A stretch of 64,000 nucleotides of DNA, from NCBI RefSeq assembly GCF_049348705.1, contig NZ_CP186485.1:62001-126000 (forward strand), in the 5' to 3' direction. Within the stretch, counting starts at the first letter, position 1; each line of letters starts with the position of its first letter. Below are positions 40,944 to 50,024 of this stretch, piece after piece. The notes below the pieces were generated by a model, which had not been told where the DNA came from, did no database searches, and saw only the letters and a list, made by a program, of their open reading frames with translations. The translations under genes were made by a program, and so were the position numbers. The DNA is from Paracoxiella cheracis (GTDB taxonomy: Bacteria; Pseudomonadota; Gammaproteobacteria; Coxiellales; Coxiellaceae).

Positions 40944-42187
40944 ACAGTTTCTCCTTCAAATGCAGTTAATTCCCGTGCAGACGCAAGACAGGCTAAACGA
41001 GAAATGACGCCGTAAACATAAAATCGATTTTTTGCTTGAGAGTTCTCGCGACAAGGCGTATTGCAAGGCTCATCAAAGGCGAGTGGAATGAAATCCATGC
41101 CGGGTGCATTTAAGTTTTCATTTGGCCCGCGATTTTTATGAATACGGTAAAATCCACCGATGACATGTCGTCCAAATGAATAGAGCACTGGCTCTGCAAC
41201 GGCATTATCTTTGCTCGCAGTTTCAAAAGTGTAAACGCCCTCTTGCACGATAGCTTTGGTAACCGCGACACCACCTTTTGAGGTTGACATGCGTGTGCGT
41301 TGTTTGCGATTAAGTTCGCGCAGTTCATTGGGGTCTTGGATCATCATCACCGCCATGCCGTAAGTCCCCGCGTCGGCCTTCACGACTAAAAATGGTTTTT
41401 GATCGATGTTGTATTCAGCGTATTTTTTTTTGATTTGATTGAGCAGACCTTCTGCGCGTGTTGCCAAGCACTCCTGTCCTTCTTTTTTCATGAAATCAAC
41501 TTCAGGACAATGATCAAAGAGCGGGCTAATTAACCAGGGGTCGATATTGAGCACGTCAGTTGCAAACTCCGTTGCGACTTTTTCGTAGGCACTGAAATGT
41601 TCTGACTTCAGTCGGCGCGACCAGCCCAATAGCGGGGACGGCATGATCGTTTGTTTTAAATTCTTGAGTTTGTCGGGCACGCCACCGGATAGGTCATTAT
41701 TTAAGATCATACAACACGGGAAAAAATCCGTAACCCCTACCTCATCGTTTTTACGCTGAAGAGGTTCGATCGTAATTTTGCGACCGGAAGGTAGTGTTTG
41801 TTCTAGAGGTTGGGTGAGTGATTCATCCATTGAGCCGATGCGAACTTGGAAACCCGCGGTGGTGAGGATTTCATGGAGCATACTTAAGTTCTCGAAATAA
41901 AACACATTTCGGGAATGGCTTTCTGGTATAATGAGCAATCGTGTGACTTCTGGACAAATCTCCGCTATAGTGGCTTGCACGGCCTGTATATACAAAGGCA
42001 TAAGCGCAGGATTTAAGTTGTTGAAGCCAGCCGGGAATAAGTTGGTGTCAACGGGTGCTATTTTGAAACCTGCATTACGCAAGTCGACGGAGCTGTAAAA
42101 AGGCGGTGGTGTCTTGAGCCATTGTTGGCGCAACCAAGCTTCGATAGCGATTTGGTTGTCTAGAAATTTTTTTTCTTCTAAAGGCAT
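40940..42187 (-). CDS. gshA: Glutamate-cysteine ligase (PF08886 type)
   Basis: First step of glutathione synthesis. The 415-residue protein belongs to the GshA family found in some proteobacteria, unrelated in sequence to E. coli GshA. FFPCCMILNNDLSGGVP, FLVVKADAGTYGMAVMMI and EPVLYSFGRHVIGGFYRIH are recognisable ATP-grasp-like segments. Operon with gshB. No upstream gene on this strand; djlA is divergent. Confidence 0.9.
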   Translation of the reverse strand: MPLEEKKFLDNQIAIEAWLRQQWLKTPPPFYSSVDLRNAGFKIAPVDTNLFPAGFNNLNPALMPLYIQAVQATIAEICPEVTRLLIIPESHSRNVFYFENLSMLHEILTTAGFQVRIGSMDESLTQPLEQTLPSGRKITIEPLQRKNDEVGVTDFFPCCMILNNDLSGGVPDKLKNLKQTIMPSPLLGWSRRLKSEHFSAYEKVATEFATDVLNIDPWLISPLFDHCPEVDFMKKEGQECLATRAEGLLNQIKKKYAEYNIDQKPFLVVKADAGTYGMAVMMIQDPNELRELNRKQRTRMSTSKGGVAVTKAIVQEGVYTFETASKDNAVAEPVLYSFGRHVIGGFYRIHKNRGPNENLNAPGMDFIPLAFDEPCNTPCRENSQAKNRFYVYGVISRLACLASARELTAFEGETV

Positions 42188-42245
42188 ACATTGGATCCTG
42201 AGTTAACTTGTTGTCATATTATCATATTAAACGTGTAACGAGACT

Positions 42246-43052
42246 ATGAACTGGACTGGCAAAATCCTGGGTATGGTGATTGGTTTTATATTCGGCGGTC
42301 CCGTTGGTGTGGTCATTGGTTTGTTTCTCGGCCACCTCGTCGATCAAGGGTTTCTGCGAAAATTATTGAGTTCGGCCATCTATTCTCGGACGAATCAATC
42401 GAGAGTGCAAGGCGTATTTTTTAATGCGACATTCATGATGATGGGTTACGTGGCAAAATCGGACGGACGTGTGTCTGAAAATGAAATCCGAGCGGCGCGG
42501 CATGTCATGAATAATATGGGTTTGAGTGATAGCATGAAGCGCGAAGCCATTCGTTTGTTTACGGAAGGCAAGCAACCACATTTTAATCCGCATGACACGA
42601 TCGCCCAGTTGAAACAAGTTTGTTTATTTCAACCGAATTTGTTGCGTATGTTTGTAGAAATACAAATACAAATGGCCTACGCAGATGGACGAACCATCAG
42701 TGATCGCAAGCGCCAGGTATTAGAGAGCATGTGCCAACAATTGGGCGTGGCTGGATTTAATTTCAATCAATATGAACAACGGTATCGAGCAGAGCAAAAT
42801 TACCAACGGTATCGACAGGCTCCTCGGCAAGATCCCAAACGATATATCAACGATGCTTATGAAGTGTTAGGCGTTGCACCTACATCAACTGATGCGGAAA
42901 TTAAGAAAGCCTATCGACGCTTGATGAGTCAGCATCATCCTGATAAATTGATGTCAAAAGGCTTGCCGCCTGAAATGATTAAAATGGCCACGCAAAAAAC
43001 GCAACAAATTAAAAGTGCGTATGAGCAGATCCGAAAAGCGAGAGCAATTTAA
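42246..43052 (+). CDS. djlA: Co-chaperone DjlA
   Basis: Inner-membrane J-protein of 268 residues. One N-terminal helix (residues about 7-30, with glycine repeats GFIFGGPVGVVIGLFLG), a TerB-like domain (VAKSDGRVSENEIRAARHVM, YADGRTISDRKRQVLESMC), and a C-terminal J domain (DAYEVLGVAPTSTDAEIKK then RRLMSQHHPDKLM, with the HPD motif that stimulates DnaK). In Legionella, DjlA supports intracellular growth. rpe begins 13 bases after its stop. Confidence 0.94.
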   Translation: MNWTGKILGMVIGFIFGGPVGVVIGLFLGHLVDQGFLRKLLSSAIYSRTNQSRVQGVFFNATFMMMGYVAKSDGRVSENEIRAARHVMNNMGLSDSMKREAIRLFTEGKQPHFNPHDTIAQLKQVCLFQPNLLRMFVEIQIQMAYADGRTISDRKRQVLESMCQQLGVAGFNFNQYEQRYRAEQNYQRYRQAPRQDPKRYINDAYEVLGVAPTSTDAEIKKAYRRLMSQHHPDKLMSKGLPPEMIKMATQKTQQIKSAYEQIRKARAI

Positions 43053-43065
43053 ACGGAGTTCAACC

Positions 43066-43731
43066 ATGCACAAAAATATTATTTCTGCCTCTATTCTTGC
43101 CGCTGATTTTGCACATTTAGGTGATGAAGCTAAAGATGCCTTAGATGCGGGCGCCGATTATATTCATTTTGATGTGATGGATCATCATTTTGTTCCCAAT
43201 TTAAGTTTTGGTGCCGTAATTTGTCAATCGCTGCGAAAAGCAGGCATTACTGCACCCATTGACGTGCATTTAATGGTTGAGCATCCTGAAGCGTATATCA
43301 AGCCGTTTGCCGATGCGGGCGCGACGTTGTTAACCTTTCACCCTGAAACAGTGAAAAGTGTTGAAGAAACATTACATAAAATTCGTGATGTTGGCCTGAA
43401 AACAGGATTGGCGTTTAACCCAGAAAATCCATTGGATATCGATCCTGAAATTTTAAAAGAACTCGATTTGATTTTATTAATGTCTGTGAACCCCGGTTTT
43501 GCCGGGCAATCTTTTATAGCTGGTAGTTTAGATAAAATTGCTTCGACACGACAGCTTCTTAAAAAAATTAATAGCAAGGCGATGCTGGGCATTGATGGCG
43601 GGATTAAAACAGGCAACATTGGTGAAGTAGCAAAAGCGGGTGCTGATTTTTTTGTGGTGGGCTCGGGATTATTTCATGCCAAAAATTATGATGAAGAAAT
43701 TGCAAAAATGCGCAAGCAATTATCATCATGA
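43066..43731 (+). CDS. rpe: Ribulose-phosphate 3-epimerase
   Basis: Pentose phosphate epimerase of 221 residues. ATG 43066, with CGGAG upstream, gives the normal N-terminus ISASILAADFAHLGDE; the frame is open earlier inside djlA. FDVMDHHFVPNLSFG carries metal-binding Asp/His, DVHLMVEHPE, LLMSVNPGFAGQSFI and LGIDGGIKTGN follow. Overlaps the glutamine amidotransferase gene by 4 bases. Confidence 0.95.
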   Translation: MHKNIISASILAADFAHLGDEAKDALDAGADYIHFDVMDHHFVPNLSFGAVICQSLRKAGITAPIDVHLMVEHPEAYIKPFADAGATLLTFHPETVKSVEETLHKIRDVGLKTGLAFNPENPLDIDPEILKELDLILLMSVNPGFAGQSFIAGSLDKIASTRQLLKKINSKAMLGIDGGIKTGNIGEVAKAGADFFVVGSGLFHAKNYDEEIAKMRKQLSS

Positions 43732-44309
43732 TATTAATGATCGACAATTATGATTCCTTTACTTATAACTTAGTCCAGTATCTACAAGAACTCGGTGCAG
43801 AAGTATCCGTTTATTATAACGACCACATCACGTCGGCTGATATTGCTGAATTGAATCCGCAGCATATTATTTTATCGCCAGGTCCAGGGCGTCCTGAGCA
43901 GGCCGGTGTTACCTTAGAGGTTATTCAAAATTTTGCGGGTAAAGTTCCTATTCTGGGTGTTTGCTTAGGTCATCAAGCGATTGCGCAGACATTTGGTGCA
44001 AGTATTGTTGCGGCCGAAAAAGTCATGCATGGTAAAGTTTCAAAGATTTATCATGAGCAAAAAAGTATTTTTCGAGAGGTGTCTATTCCGTTTGAGGCCA
44101 CACGCTATCATTCATTAATTGTCGATCGAAATACACTTTCAAGTGAGTTTGAAGTGACAGCGTGGACAAAGCAGTCAGATGGCAAGTTTCATGAGATCAT
44201 GGCGATTGAGCATCGTGAGTATGCGTTAACCGGTGTGCAGTTTCATCCTGAGTCGATTTTAACAAAGCCAGGCCATCAGTTGCTGAGGAATTTTTTGCAG
44301 TTTGTTTAA
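43728..44309 (+). CDS. Anthranilate/aminodeoxychorismate synthase glutamine amidotransferase subunit
   Basis: Class I glutamine amidotransferase of 193 residues, supplying ammonia to a TrpE or PabB partner. MILMIDNYDSFTYNLVQYL, ILSPGPGRPEQAG (oxyanion region), ILGVCLGHQAIA with nucleophile Cys79, and GVQFHPESILT with the His-x-Glu pair complete the triad. TrpG and PabA are not separable by sequence alone, and the subunit may serve both. No synthase large subunit or other trp genes are here, which leans towards PabA (folate). Confidence 0.9.
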   Translation: MILMIDNYDSFTYNLVQYLQELGAEVSVYYNDHITSADIAELNPQHIILSPGPGRPEQAGVTLEVIQNFAGKVPILGVCLGHQAIAQTFGASIVAAEKVMHGKVSKIYHEQKSIFREVSIPFEATRYHSLIVDRNTLSSEFEVTAWTKQSDGKFHEIMAIEHREYALTGVQFHPESILTKPGHQLLRNFLQFV

Positions 44310-44314
44310 TAAGT

Positions 44315-44385
44315 ATTTCGATTGCTATTAAGGCATATCCTTTACTAAAAGCAAGGGATACAGCTTCTTTAAATAGCAATTCAAT
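44315..44385. repeat. Divergent palindrome of the ATTTCAATTGC family
   Basis: ATTTCGATTGC at 44315-44325 and GCAATTCAAT at 44376-44385 form the ends, and ATTGCTATT / AATAGCAAT make a 9-bp inner stem, with a GGCATATCC / GGGATAC-like core. It lies in the gap between the amidotransferase gene and coq7 and may also terminate both. Confidence 0.5.
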
Positions 44386-44458
44386 TGCAGTCGACGACAA
44401 GAAATACGCCGCACAACTGACGCTCTGAAATAAAGTCCGTGTGTGCCTAGCGCAAATG

Positions 44459-45100
44459 TTAAATAAAATACGCTGTTGTGGTCATCACCTTGGCGTGAAG
44501 TGTCATTAATTTTTTGATGATGCTGGGTAGTTCTGCAGCGCCAGCTTTTTTGGCAGACTGCGCGTGTTGAATTTCGTCGGCCTTCATTTGTTCGACAATT
44601 TTTCGGCTTTTATTATCGTGCTTGGCTAATTTATTTAAGTGGCTTTCTAAATGTGCTTCTACTTGTTTTTCGGTTTCTTCGACAAAACCTAGGCTCCATT
44701 TGTCACCGGCCAAGCCGGCAATCATGCCCATTGCGAAAGAATTGCCATACCAAAATATATTTAAATAGCTGCGGTGACCGCCTAATTCTTTTAATCGGTC
44801 GTGGCACCAGGCTAAATGATCGGTTTCTTCAGCAGAGGCTTTTTCTAACATAGCTTGGGTTTTTTTGTTGTGTGCAGTAATTGCTTGCCCATTATAGAGA
44901 GCTTGGGCGCACACTTCGCCCGTGTGATTCACGCGCATGTAACCGATGCTTTGTTTTTTTTCGTCAGCAGTGAGTTTCGGTTCTTTTAAATCATTTGCAG
45001 GATTGGGACGGCCCGGTATTAAGTCGGAAAATAAAGTGGCAAGCCCATTATTGACTTGCATGATGATGTGATCGAGTGGTGAGTATTGGCGGTCATTCAT
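44459..45100 (-). CDS. coq7: Demethoxyubiquinol hydroxylase Coq7
   Basis: Di-iron membrane-associated hydroxylase of ubiquinone synthesis, 213 residues. Iron-ligand Glu and His occur in NHTGEVCAQALYNGQ, EETDHLAWCHDRL, EVEAHLESHLNKL-like QVEAHLE, and MKADEIQHAQSA. GNSFAMGMIAGLAGDKWSLGFVEE is a conserved amphipathic region. The quinone implies aerobic respiration. Single transcription unit. Confidence 0.94.
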   Translation of the reverse strand: MNDRQYSPLDHIIMQVNNGLATLFSDLIPGRPNPANDLKEPKLTADEKKQSIGYMRVNHTGEVCAQALYNGQAITAHNKKTQAMLEKASAEETDHLAWCHDRLKELGGHRSYLNIFWYGNSFAMGMIAGLAGDKWSLGFVEETEKQVEAHLESHLNKLAKHDNKSRKIVEQMKADEIQHAQSAKKAGAAELPSIIKKLMTLHAKVMTTTAYFI

Positions 45101-45115
45101 AAAAGCAGTATAAAC

Positions 45116-45517
45116 TTATTCGCGCCAGTTTTCGACTTGCAGACCCGTTAAGCGGTTAAATTCTTTTTCGTTGGCCGAGACCAATATTAAGTTATTGTTT
45201 AGTGCAGCGCCCGCAATGAGGATATCGTAATAGCCAATCGGATTGCCGCGTTGCCTTAAGTAAGCTCGTGCTTTTGCAGCTTGAATGGCATCGCCTGTGG
45301 TAAAGGGTAATGTGGTAGTGCAGTGAATAATGTCGTGTATAGGTTTTTCGATTTTTTTTGCGCGCTCTTTGTTATATGCGAGTCCGTATTCTATTTCCAT
45401 CAGAGTGATGCTGGATATCATTATTTGTGATGGGGGCGTTTGTTTGAGGCGTATTAAAGTGTTGCGATTTCCCTTTATAAAGTCGCTGATCACGCAGGTG
45501 TCCAGTAAGTATTTCAT
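45116..45517 (-). CDS. vapC: VapC-family PIN-domain ribonuclease toxin
   Basis: PIN toxin of 133 residues. Asp6 in MKYLLDTCVISDF, Glu in SSITLMEIEYGL, and Asp in IGYYDILIAGAALNNNLILVSAN are the acidic metal site; the end FNRLTGLQVENW is typical VapC. VapC toxins cleave tRNA or rRNA. Overlaps vapB by 4 bases on the same strand. The cysteine at position 8 is normal in the family. Confidence 0.92.
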   Translation of the reverse strand: MKYLLDTCVISDFIKGNRNTLIRLKQTPPSQIMISSITLMEIEYGLAYNKERAKKIEKPIHDIIHCTTTLPFTTGDAIQAAKARAYLRQRGNPIGYYDILIAGAALNNNLILVSANEKEFNRLTGLQVENWRE

Positions 45518-45750
45518 TTAAATGGGTCCTCTTCGGGTGGCTTTAATATTTTTCGGTCTTCTTCAAGCGCTGTAAAATCGCTTACACCTGAAAACTTAAG
45601 CACGGACTCAGGCCACTCTGCAATACCGTGGAGGACAACCCATTCTTTAAGGGCCTCTCGTACGATGGAGTTTCGACTTTTGCCTAGTTTTTTAGCGAGG
45701 TGTTTGATCTCTTTTCCGAGGTCGTCTTCGATGTAAACGTTGAGGTTCAT
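45514..45750 (-). CDS. vapB: VapB-type ribbon-helix-helix antitoxin
   Basis: Antitoxin of 78 residues: an RHH N-terminus MNLNVYIEDDLGKEIKHLAKK then GKSRNSIVREALKEWV, and an acidic, flexible C-terminal half (TALEEDRKILKPPEEDPFK) that would wrap the toxin. GGAGAC lies upstream of its ATG. Directly precedes vapC, so they form an operon. Confidence 0.88.
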   Translation of the reverse strand: MNLNVYIEDDLGKEIKHLAKKLGKSRNSIVREALKEWVVLHGIAEWPESVLKFSGVSDFTALEEDRKILKPPEEDPFK

Positions 45751-45780
45751 GATTCCGTCTCCAGATAAACATGGTGTATC

Positions 45781-45792
45781 ATAACATGTTAT
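45781..45792. promoter_or_regulatory. Palindromic vapBC operator candidate
   Basis: ATAACATGTTAT is a perfect 12-bp palindrome about 30 bases upstream of vapB, and AACATG also occurs in ATAAACATGG just before it. RHH antitoxins bind such sites to autoregulate. It lies in the vapB / XRE-regulator divergent gap. Confidence 0.5.
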
Positions 45793-45921
45793 AAATAATG
45801 CTTCAACTGTGAAGGGTTTGGATTTTTGGAATGTAGATGTTCAGTAAGACGTAACTTGTTTTTTTGACGACATCGACAAATAAAAGATATGATATTGTCT
45901 ATTAAACAATAAGGATATGTT

Positions 45922-46236
45922 ATGACCACTGTTAAAACCCCCTCAAAAGTGATGAAGGAGCTTGCGGGACGACTAAAAGCCTTAAGGCTGCGTAAAAAAT
46001 GGTCGCGCCAAGAGCTGGCTGATTATGCTGATATCAACGTTTACTCTTTGAAGCGCTTTGAAGCTACCGGACATATTTCATTAGAGCGATTTCTGTCGAT
46101 CTGTTTTGCGCTGGGTGTCATGAGCGAATTCGATCATATTTTAAAACCGCGAGAACGAATTGATGTGAGCGCGTGGAAAGTGCCGGAAAATAAAATCCGG
46201 CAACGAGGCAGGCGCCGAAGCGAGGTAACAGTTTAG
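45922..46236 (+). CDS. XRE-family helix-turn-helix regulator
   Basis: DNA-binding protein of 104 residues. The helix-turn-helix is LRLRKKWSRQELADYADINVYSLKRFE (about 21-47). The C-terminal part is short and basic (KVPENKIRQRGRRRSEVTV), resembling lone HipB-like regulators. AAGGATATG precedes the ATG. No hipA or other toxin gene follows; its stop overlaps the convergent gene by 4 bases. It may control vapBC next to it, but this is speculative. Confidence 0.8.
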   Translation: MTTVKTPSKVMKELAGRLKALRLRKKWSRQELADYADINVYSLKRFEATGHISLERFLSICFALGVMSEFDHILKPRERIDVSAWKVPENKIRQRGRRRSEVTV

Positions 46237-46925
46237 CGCTTTGGAATTAATCGCAGGATTTTAACGTTAGAAAATTTCAAGCCGTTGTTCGTAAAATCAT
46301 AGGCAACTTTTGCCCTGCCCGCTAAGGCACAAGCATTACAGCCATTTTTTAATTGCTGGGTGAAAATCAAGCGATAACGATGATGTGGCAATCGCTTAGC
46401 GGTCGGAAAATGGAGAATTTGCCATAATTCCACTCGGGGATATTTTCTAGCGATCATGTTATAACCCGGGGCTGCCTTTAAAGCTTCTCGAGAAACGTTG
46501 ATGGGCAGCGTTAAATACTCGCCCGATTTTGTAATAATGTAGTAGCCTGTGCCTTGATCAGCAATGTAGACATAATCTGCCAAGATGACATCAATGTTAT
46601 GATAGCGTCTAATTGATTTAAGTACGCCTCCGCCTGTTAAATGAAAGAACGCAAGCGACTGTTTGCAGACTGGATGTTTAGTTAAAACGGATTTGACGCA
46701 ATCTTTAAAATCGCTGAACACAGTTTTTGAGCTGCAGTTTGATGCTTGCACATAACGGCGACAAATGCGTGCATCTTTTAGGTTTACCCCACCCACAAAA
46801 TCTTGAATAAATTCGTAATTTTTCAATCTAGGGATTGGCGGTAGCGCAAGGGCGAAGTCGGCTACGATGATCAACCCTAAAAGAAGTGCGATTGAAATTA
46901 ATAATGTCAAAACACGCTTATGCAT
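46233..46925 (-). CDS. Unknown exported protein
   Basis: Protein of 230 residues with a clear signal peptide (about residues 1-28, TLLISIALLLGLIIVADFALA then LPPIP). The rest is soluble and carries seven cysteines, several close together (ICRRY, NCSS, DCV, VCKQ, NGCNACAL), suggesting periplasmic disulfides. I do not recognise a family. Gene is alone; the 250-base gap to parC (46926-47175) holds the parC promoter region but no other gene. Confidence 0.6.
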   Translation of the reverse strand: MHKRVLTLLISIALLLGLIIVADFALALPPIPRLKNYEFIQDFVGGVNLKDARICRRYVQASNCSSKTVFSDFKDCVKSVLTKHPVCKQSLAFFHLTGGGVLKSIRRYHNIDVILADYVYIADQGTGYYIITKSGEYLTLPINVSREALKAAPGYNMIARKYPRVELWQILHFPTAKRLPHHRYRLIFTQQLKNGCNACALAGRAKVAYDFTNNGLKFSNVKILRLIPKR

Positions 46926-47175
46926 GGTTTAAGTCCCTGTAAAATTTTCGCTATCATATAATGGTAGGGCCAAGTTCACAATACTGTTTTTGAATAAACC
47001 CTACAGATCCCGTCGTCGTGCCCACCGTATCGTCAGCGACGATGGAGTTTCTGCTCTCCCCGCCGCTCTTCGGGATTAGGAAATATTTTAACTCCAGTTT
47101 TTGACCAAAACATGACAGCGGACCCCGAAATCACTTATACTGCTATCACCTTACTGGATCACATCGAAAACTAAC

Positions 47176-49431
47176 ATGGCGAAAACAAAACCAAACATAC
47201 TCGCTGAAATCGAGCGACAGCCCTTAGGTGAGTTCACCGAGAAGGCCTATCTAGATTACTCCATGTATGTGATTTTAGATCGGGCTTTGCCCAACATCGC
47301 CGATGGCTTAAAGCCGGTTCAGCGTCGCATTGTTTACGCGATGTCAGAATTAGGTTTGAAATCAACGACTAAGTACAAGAAATCGGCGAGAACCGTCGGT
47401 GACGTGCTTGGTAAATTCCATCCCCACGGTGATACGGCCTGCTATGAAGCCATGGTGTTAATGGCGCAACCTTTTTCATTTCGCTACCCTTTTGTGGATG
47501 GCCAAGGCAACTGGGGTACGGTCGATGATCCTAAATCCTTTGCCGCCATGCGTTATACCGAAGCGCGATTGTCTGCCTATGCGCAAGTCTTGTTGTCTGA
47601 ATTGCAGCAAGGCACCGTCGATTGGCTGCCCAATTTCGATGGTTCATTAGAAGAGCCGGCGTTGTTGCCAGCGCGACTGCCCAACGTCTTATTAAATGGC
47701 GGCTCGGGCATTGCGGTTGGTATGGCGACTGATATTCCGCCGCATAATCTCGCAGAAGTGGCTGATGCGTGTATGCATTTGCTCGATAATCCCAAGGCAA
47801 CGCTGCGCGATATTGCTAAATTCATTCAGGGTCCCGATTATCCGACGGCAGCGGAAATCATCACCCCGTTGGTTGAGATTCGAAAGATGTATCGCACAGG
47901 TAATGGCAGTATTCGCATGCGTGCGGTTTATCAAAAAGAAAACGGTGACATTGTCATCAACGCGCTGCCGCATCAGGTATCTGGCAATAAAATTTTAGAA
48001 CAGATCGCAGCGCAAATGCTTGCCAAAAAATTACCGACGGTGAGTGATATTCGCGACGAATCGGATCATGAAAATCCAACGCGCTTGGTCATTACGCCGC
48101 GCTCCAGTCGTGTAGAGATTCATGAATTAATGGCTCATTTATTTGCGACGACAGATTTAGAAAAAAGCTATCGTGTTAACTTAAACATGATTGGGATCAA
48201 TGGCCGTCCTGAAGTTAAAAATTTGGTGGGGTTGCTCAACGAGTGGCTTGAGTTTCGTTTGGAAACCGTGCGAAAACGATTGCAGTATCGATTAGAGCAG
48301 GTGCTCGCACGATTGCATATTTTAGAAGGTCTCATTATCGCGTTTTTAAATTTAGATGAAATCATCGCGATCATTCGTCAAGAAGATAAACCCAAGCCCG
48401 TGTTGATGAAGCGCTTTAAATTAAGTGAAAAACAAGCCGAAGCGATTTTAGAAATTAAACTGCGACAACTTGCAAAATTAGAAGAAAAGAAAATCCGCGC
48501 AGAGCAAAACGAATTGGCAGCAGAGCGTGATGATTTAGAAAAAACACTAGCCTCTAAAACGCGGTTAAAAACGCTAGTACGCAGTGAAATTAAAGCAGAC
48601 AAAGAAGCTTTCGGCGATGAGCGTCGCTCACCCATTGTAGAGCGTCCCGAAGCACAAGCGATGCGTGAAGAAGACATGATACCGGCTGAACCGGTGACCG
48701 TAGTAATGTCGAAAAAAGGTTGGGTACGATCGGCAAAGGGTCATGAGGTGAGCGGTGAGTCCTTAAATTATAAATCGGGTGATGAGTTTTTCAGTCAGGT
48801 TCAAGGCCGCAGCAACGAACAAGTTGTTTTCCTTGATTCAAATGGCAAAAGCTACTCGATTTTGGCGCATACGTTGCCTTCAGCGCGTGGTTTGGGTGAG
48901 CCATTAACAAGCCGATTAAAACCAGCGCCTGGCAGTACTTTTGTGGGTATGCTAATGGGATCACCGGATCAACTTTGCTTATTAGCATCGGATGCAGGAT
49001 ATGGATTTTTAACGCCGCTTGAAAATCTTTATGTAAAAAATCGCAGCGGAAAGGCAGTGATTAAGCCGCCAAAAAATTCAATCGTGTTAACGCCTCAGTT
49101 TGTGACAGACAAAGAATCGCAATATGTTGCGGCAGTGACGACGGAAGGACGTTTGCTTGTTTTTCCGATCGCAGAATTGCCAGAATTGCCGCGCGGCAAA
49201 GGAAATAAAATTATCAGTGTTCCTTCGGCGCGTGTGGCAAATCGAGAAGAGTACTGTGTAGGCGTTGCGGTATTAAACGAAAATAGTAGTCTAGCATTGT
49301 ATTCTGGAAAGCGTAGTTTAACGTTGAAACCAGATGATTTAGCAAATTTTCAGGGGGAGCGCGGCAGACGTGGTAACAAGTTACCGCGCGGTTTTCGCAA
49401 AGTGGAGAGTATTGCAGTAGTGGAGAAGTAA
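47176..49431 (+). CDS. parC: DNA topoisomerase IV subunit A
   Basis: Type IIA topoisomerase subunit that decatenates replicated chromosomes, 751 residues as usual for ParC. AAMRYTEARLS holds the catalytic Tyr127. HPHGDTACYEAMV is the quinolone-resistance region: the position equivalent to E. coli ParC Ser80 is Thr, a small hydroxyl residue, and the acidic residue (Glu) is conserved. The C-terminal beta-pinwheel (from about 500) is shorter than in GyrA and lacks a GyrA box, which separates it from gyrA. parE is not in the window. Confidence 0.95.
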   Translation: MAKTKPNILAEIERQPLGEFTEKAYLDYSMYVILDRALPNIADGLKPVQRRIVYAMSELGLKSTTKYKKSARTVGDVLGKFHPHGDTACYEAMVLMAQPFSFRYPFVDGQGNWGTVDDPKSFAAMRYTEARLSAYAQVLLSELQQGTVDWLPNFDGSLEEPALLPARLPNVLLNGGSGIAVGMATDIPPHNLAEVADACMHLLDNPKATLRDIAKFIQGPDYPTAAEIITPLVEIRKMYRTGNGSIRMRAVYQKENGDIVINALPHQVSGNKILEQIAAQMLAKKLPTVSDIRDESDHENPTRLVITPRSSRVEIHELMAHLFATTDLEKSYRVNLNMIGINGRPEVKNLVGLLNEWLEFRLETVRKRLQYRLEQVLARLHILEGLIIAFLNLDEIIAIIRQEDKPKPVLMKRFKLSEKQAEAILEIKLRQLAKLEEKKIRAEQNELAAERDDLEKTLASKTRLKTLVRSEIKADKEAFGDERRSPIVERPEAQAMREEDMIPAEPVTVVMSKKGWVRSAKGHEVSGESLNYKSGDEFFSQVQGRSNEQVVFLDSNGKSYSILAHTLPSARGLGEPLTSRLKPAPGSTFVGMLMGSPDQLCLLASDAGYGFLTPLENLYVKNRSGKAVIKPPKNSIVLTPQFVTDKESQYVAAVTTEGRLLVFPIAELPELPRGKGNKIISVPSARVANREEYCVGVAVLNENSSLALYSGKRSLTLKPDDLANFQGERGRRGNKLPRGFRKVESIAVVEK

Positions 49432-49469
49432 AAACAGTGATGATGGTATGAAGACGAGGTGACTTAGAT

Positions 49470-50024
49470 ATGAATATGAACTCAACAAGCAAAACGAATC
49501 AAGAATTACCCTACCCATTTATCAGAGAAACGCTGCTCTCTGATGAGAAATTAGTGTACGTGACTCGGCCACACTGGGTTGTTTTTGGGTCTTGTGTCGC
49601 GGCTTTTATTCTTGCTTTTTTAATTTATTGTTATGGGCCTGCCTATTTTTCATTTCGGTTTAATTTGTTAGGCGGTTACGATCTTTATCAGTTAATAGCA
49701 TTTGCCGTATTTGCGGCTGGTGTTTATTGGCTGGCACAAGCTCTTGTGAGATATTACACATCTGAATATGGCGTTACTAATAAACGCGTGTTGATGAAAA
49801 CCGGTTGGATACGACGTAATTCATTAGAAATTTTCTTACAGAAATTAGAAGCTATTCATGTTGATCAAACGATCATGGGCCGTATTTTAAATTACGGTAC
49901 GATAGTAATAATCGGCACTGGTGGCACAGAAGATTATTATTTTTATATTCCTGATCCATTGGGCTTCAGAAAGCGTGTGCAGCAACAAGCTGATTTGTTA
50001 ATTGACGAACAGGATCGGCATTAA
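49470..50024 (+). CDS. Membrane protein with bacterial PH domain (YdbS-like)
   Basis: Protein of 184 residues. Two membrane helices (VVFGSCVAAFILAFLIYCYG and LIAFAVFAAGVYWLAQALV) are followed by a bPH2 domain: YGVTNKRVLMKTGWIRRNSLEIFLQKLEAIHV, IMGRILNYGTIVIIGTGG. Function is unknown. The 3' end overlaps epmB tail to tail by 4 bases. Confidence 0.8.
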   Translation: MNMNSTSKTNQELPYPFIRETLLSDEKLVYVTRPHWVVFGSCVAAFILAFLIYCYGPAYFSFRFNLLGGYDLYQLIAFAVFAAGVYWLAQALVRYYTSEYGVTNKRVLMKTGWIRRNSLEIFLQKLEAIHVDQTIMGRILNYGTIVIIGTGGTEDYYFYIPDPLGFRKRVQQQADLLIDEQDRH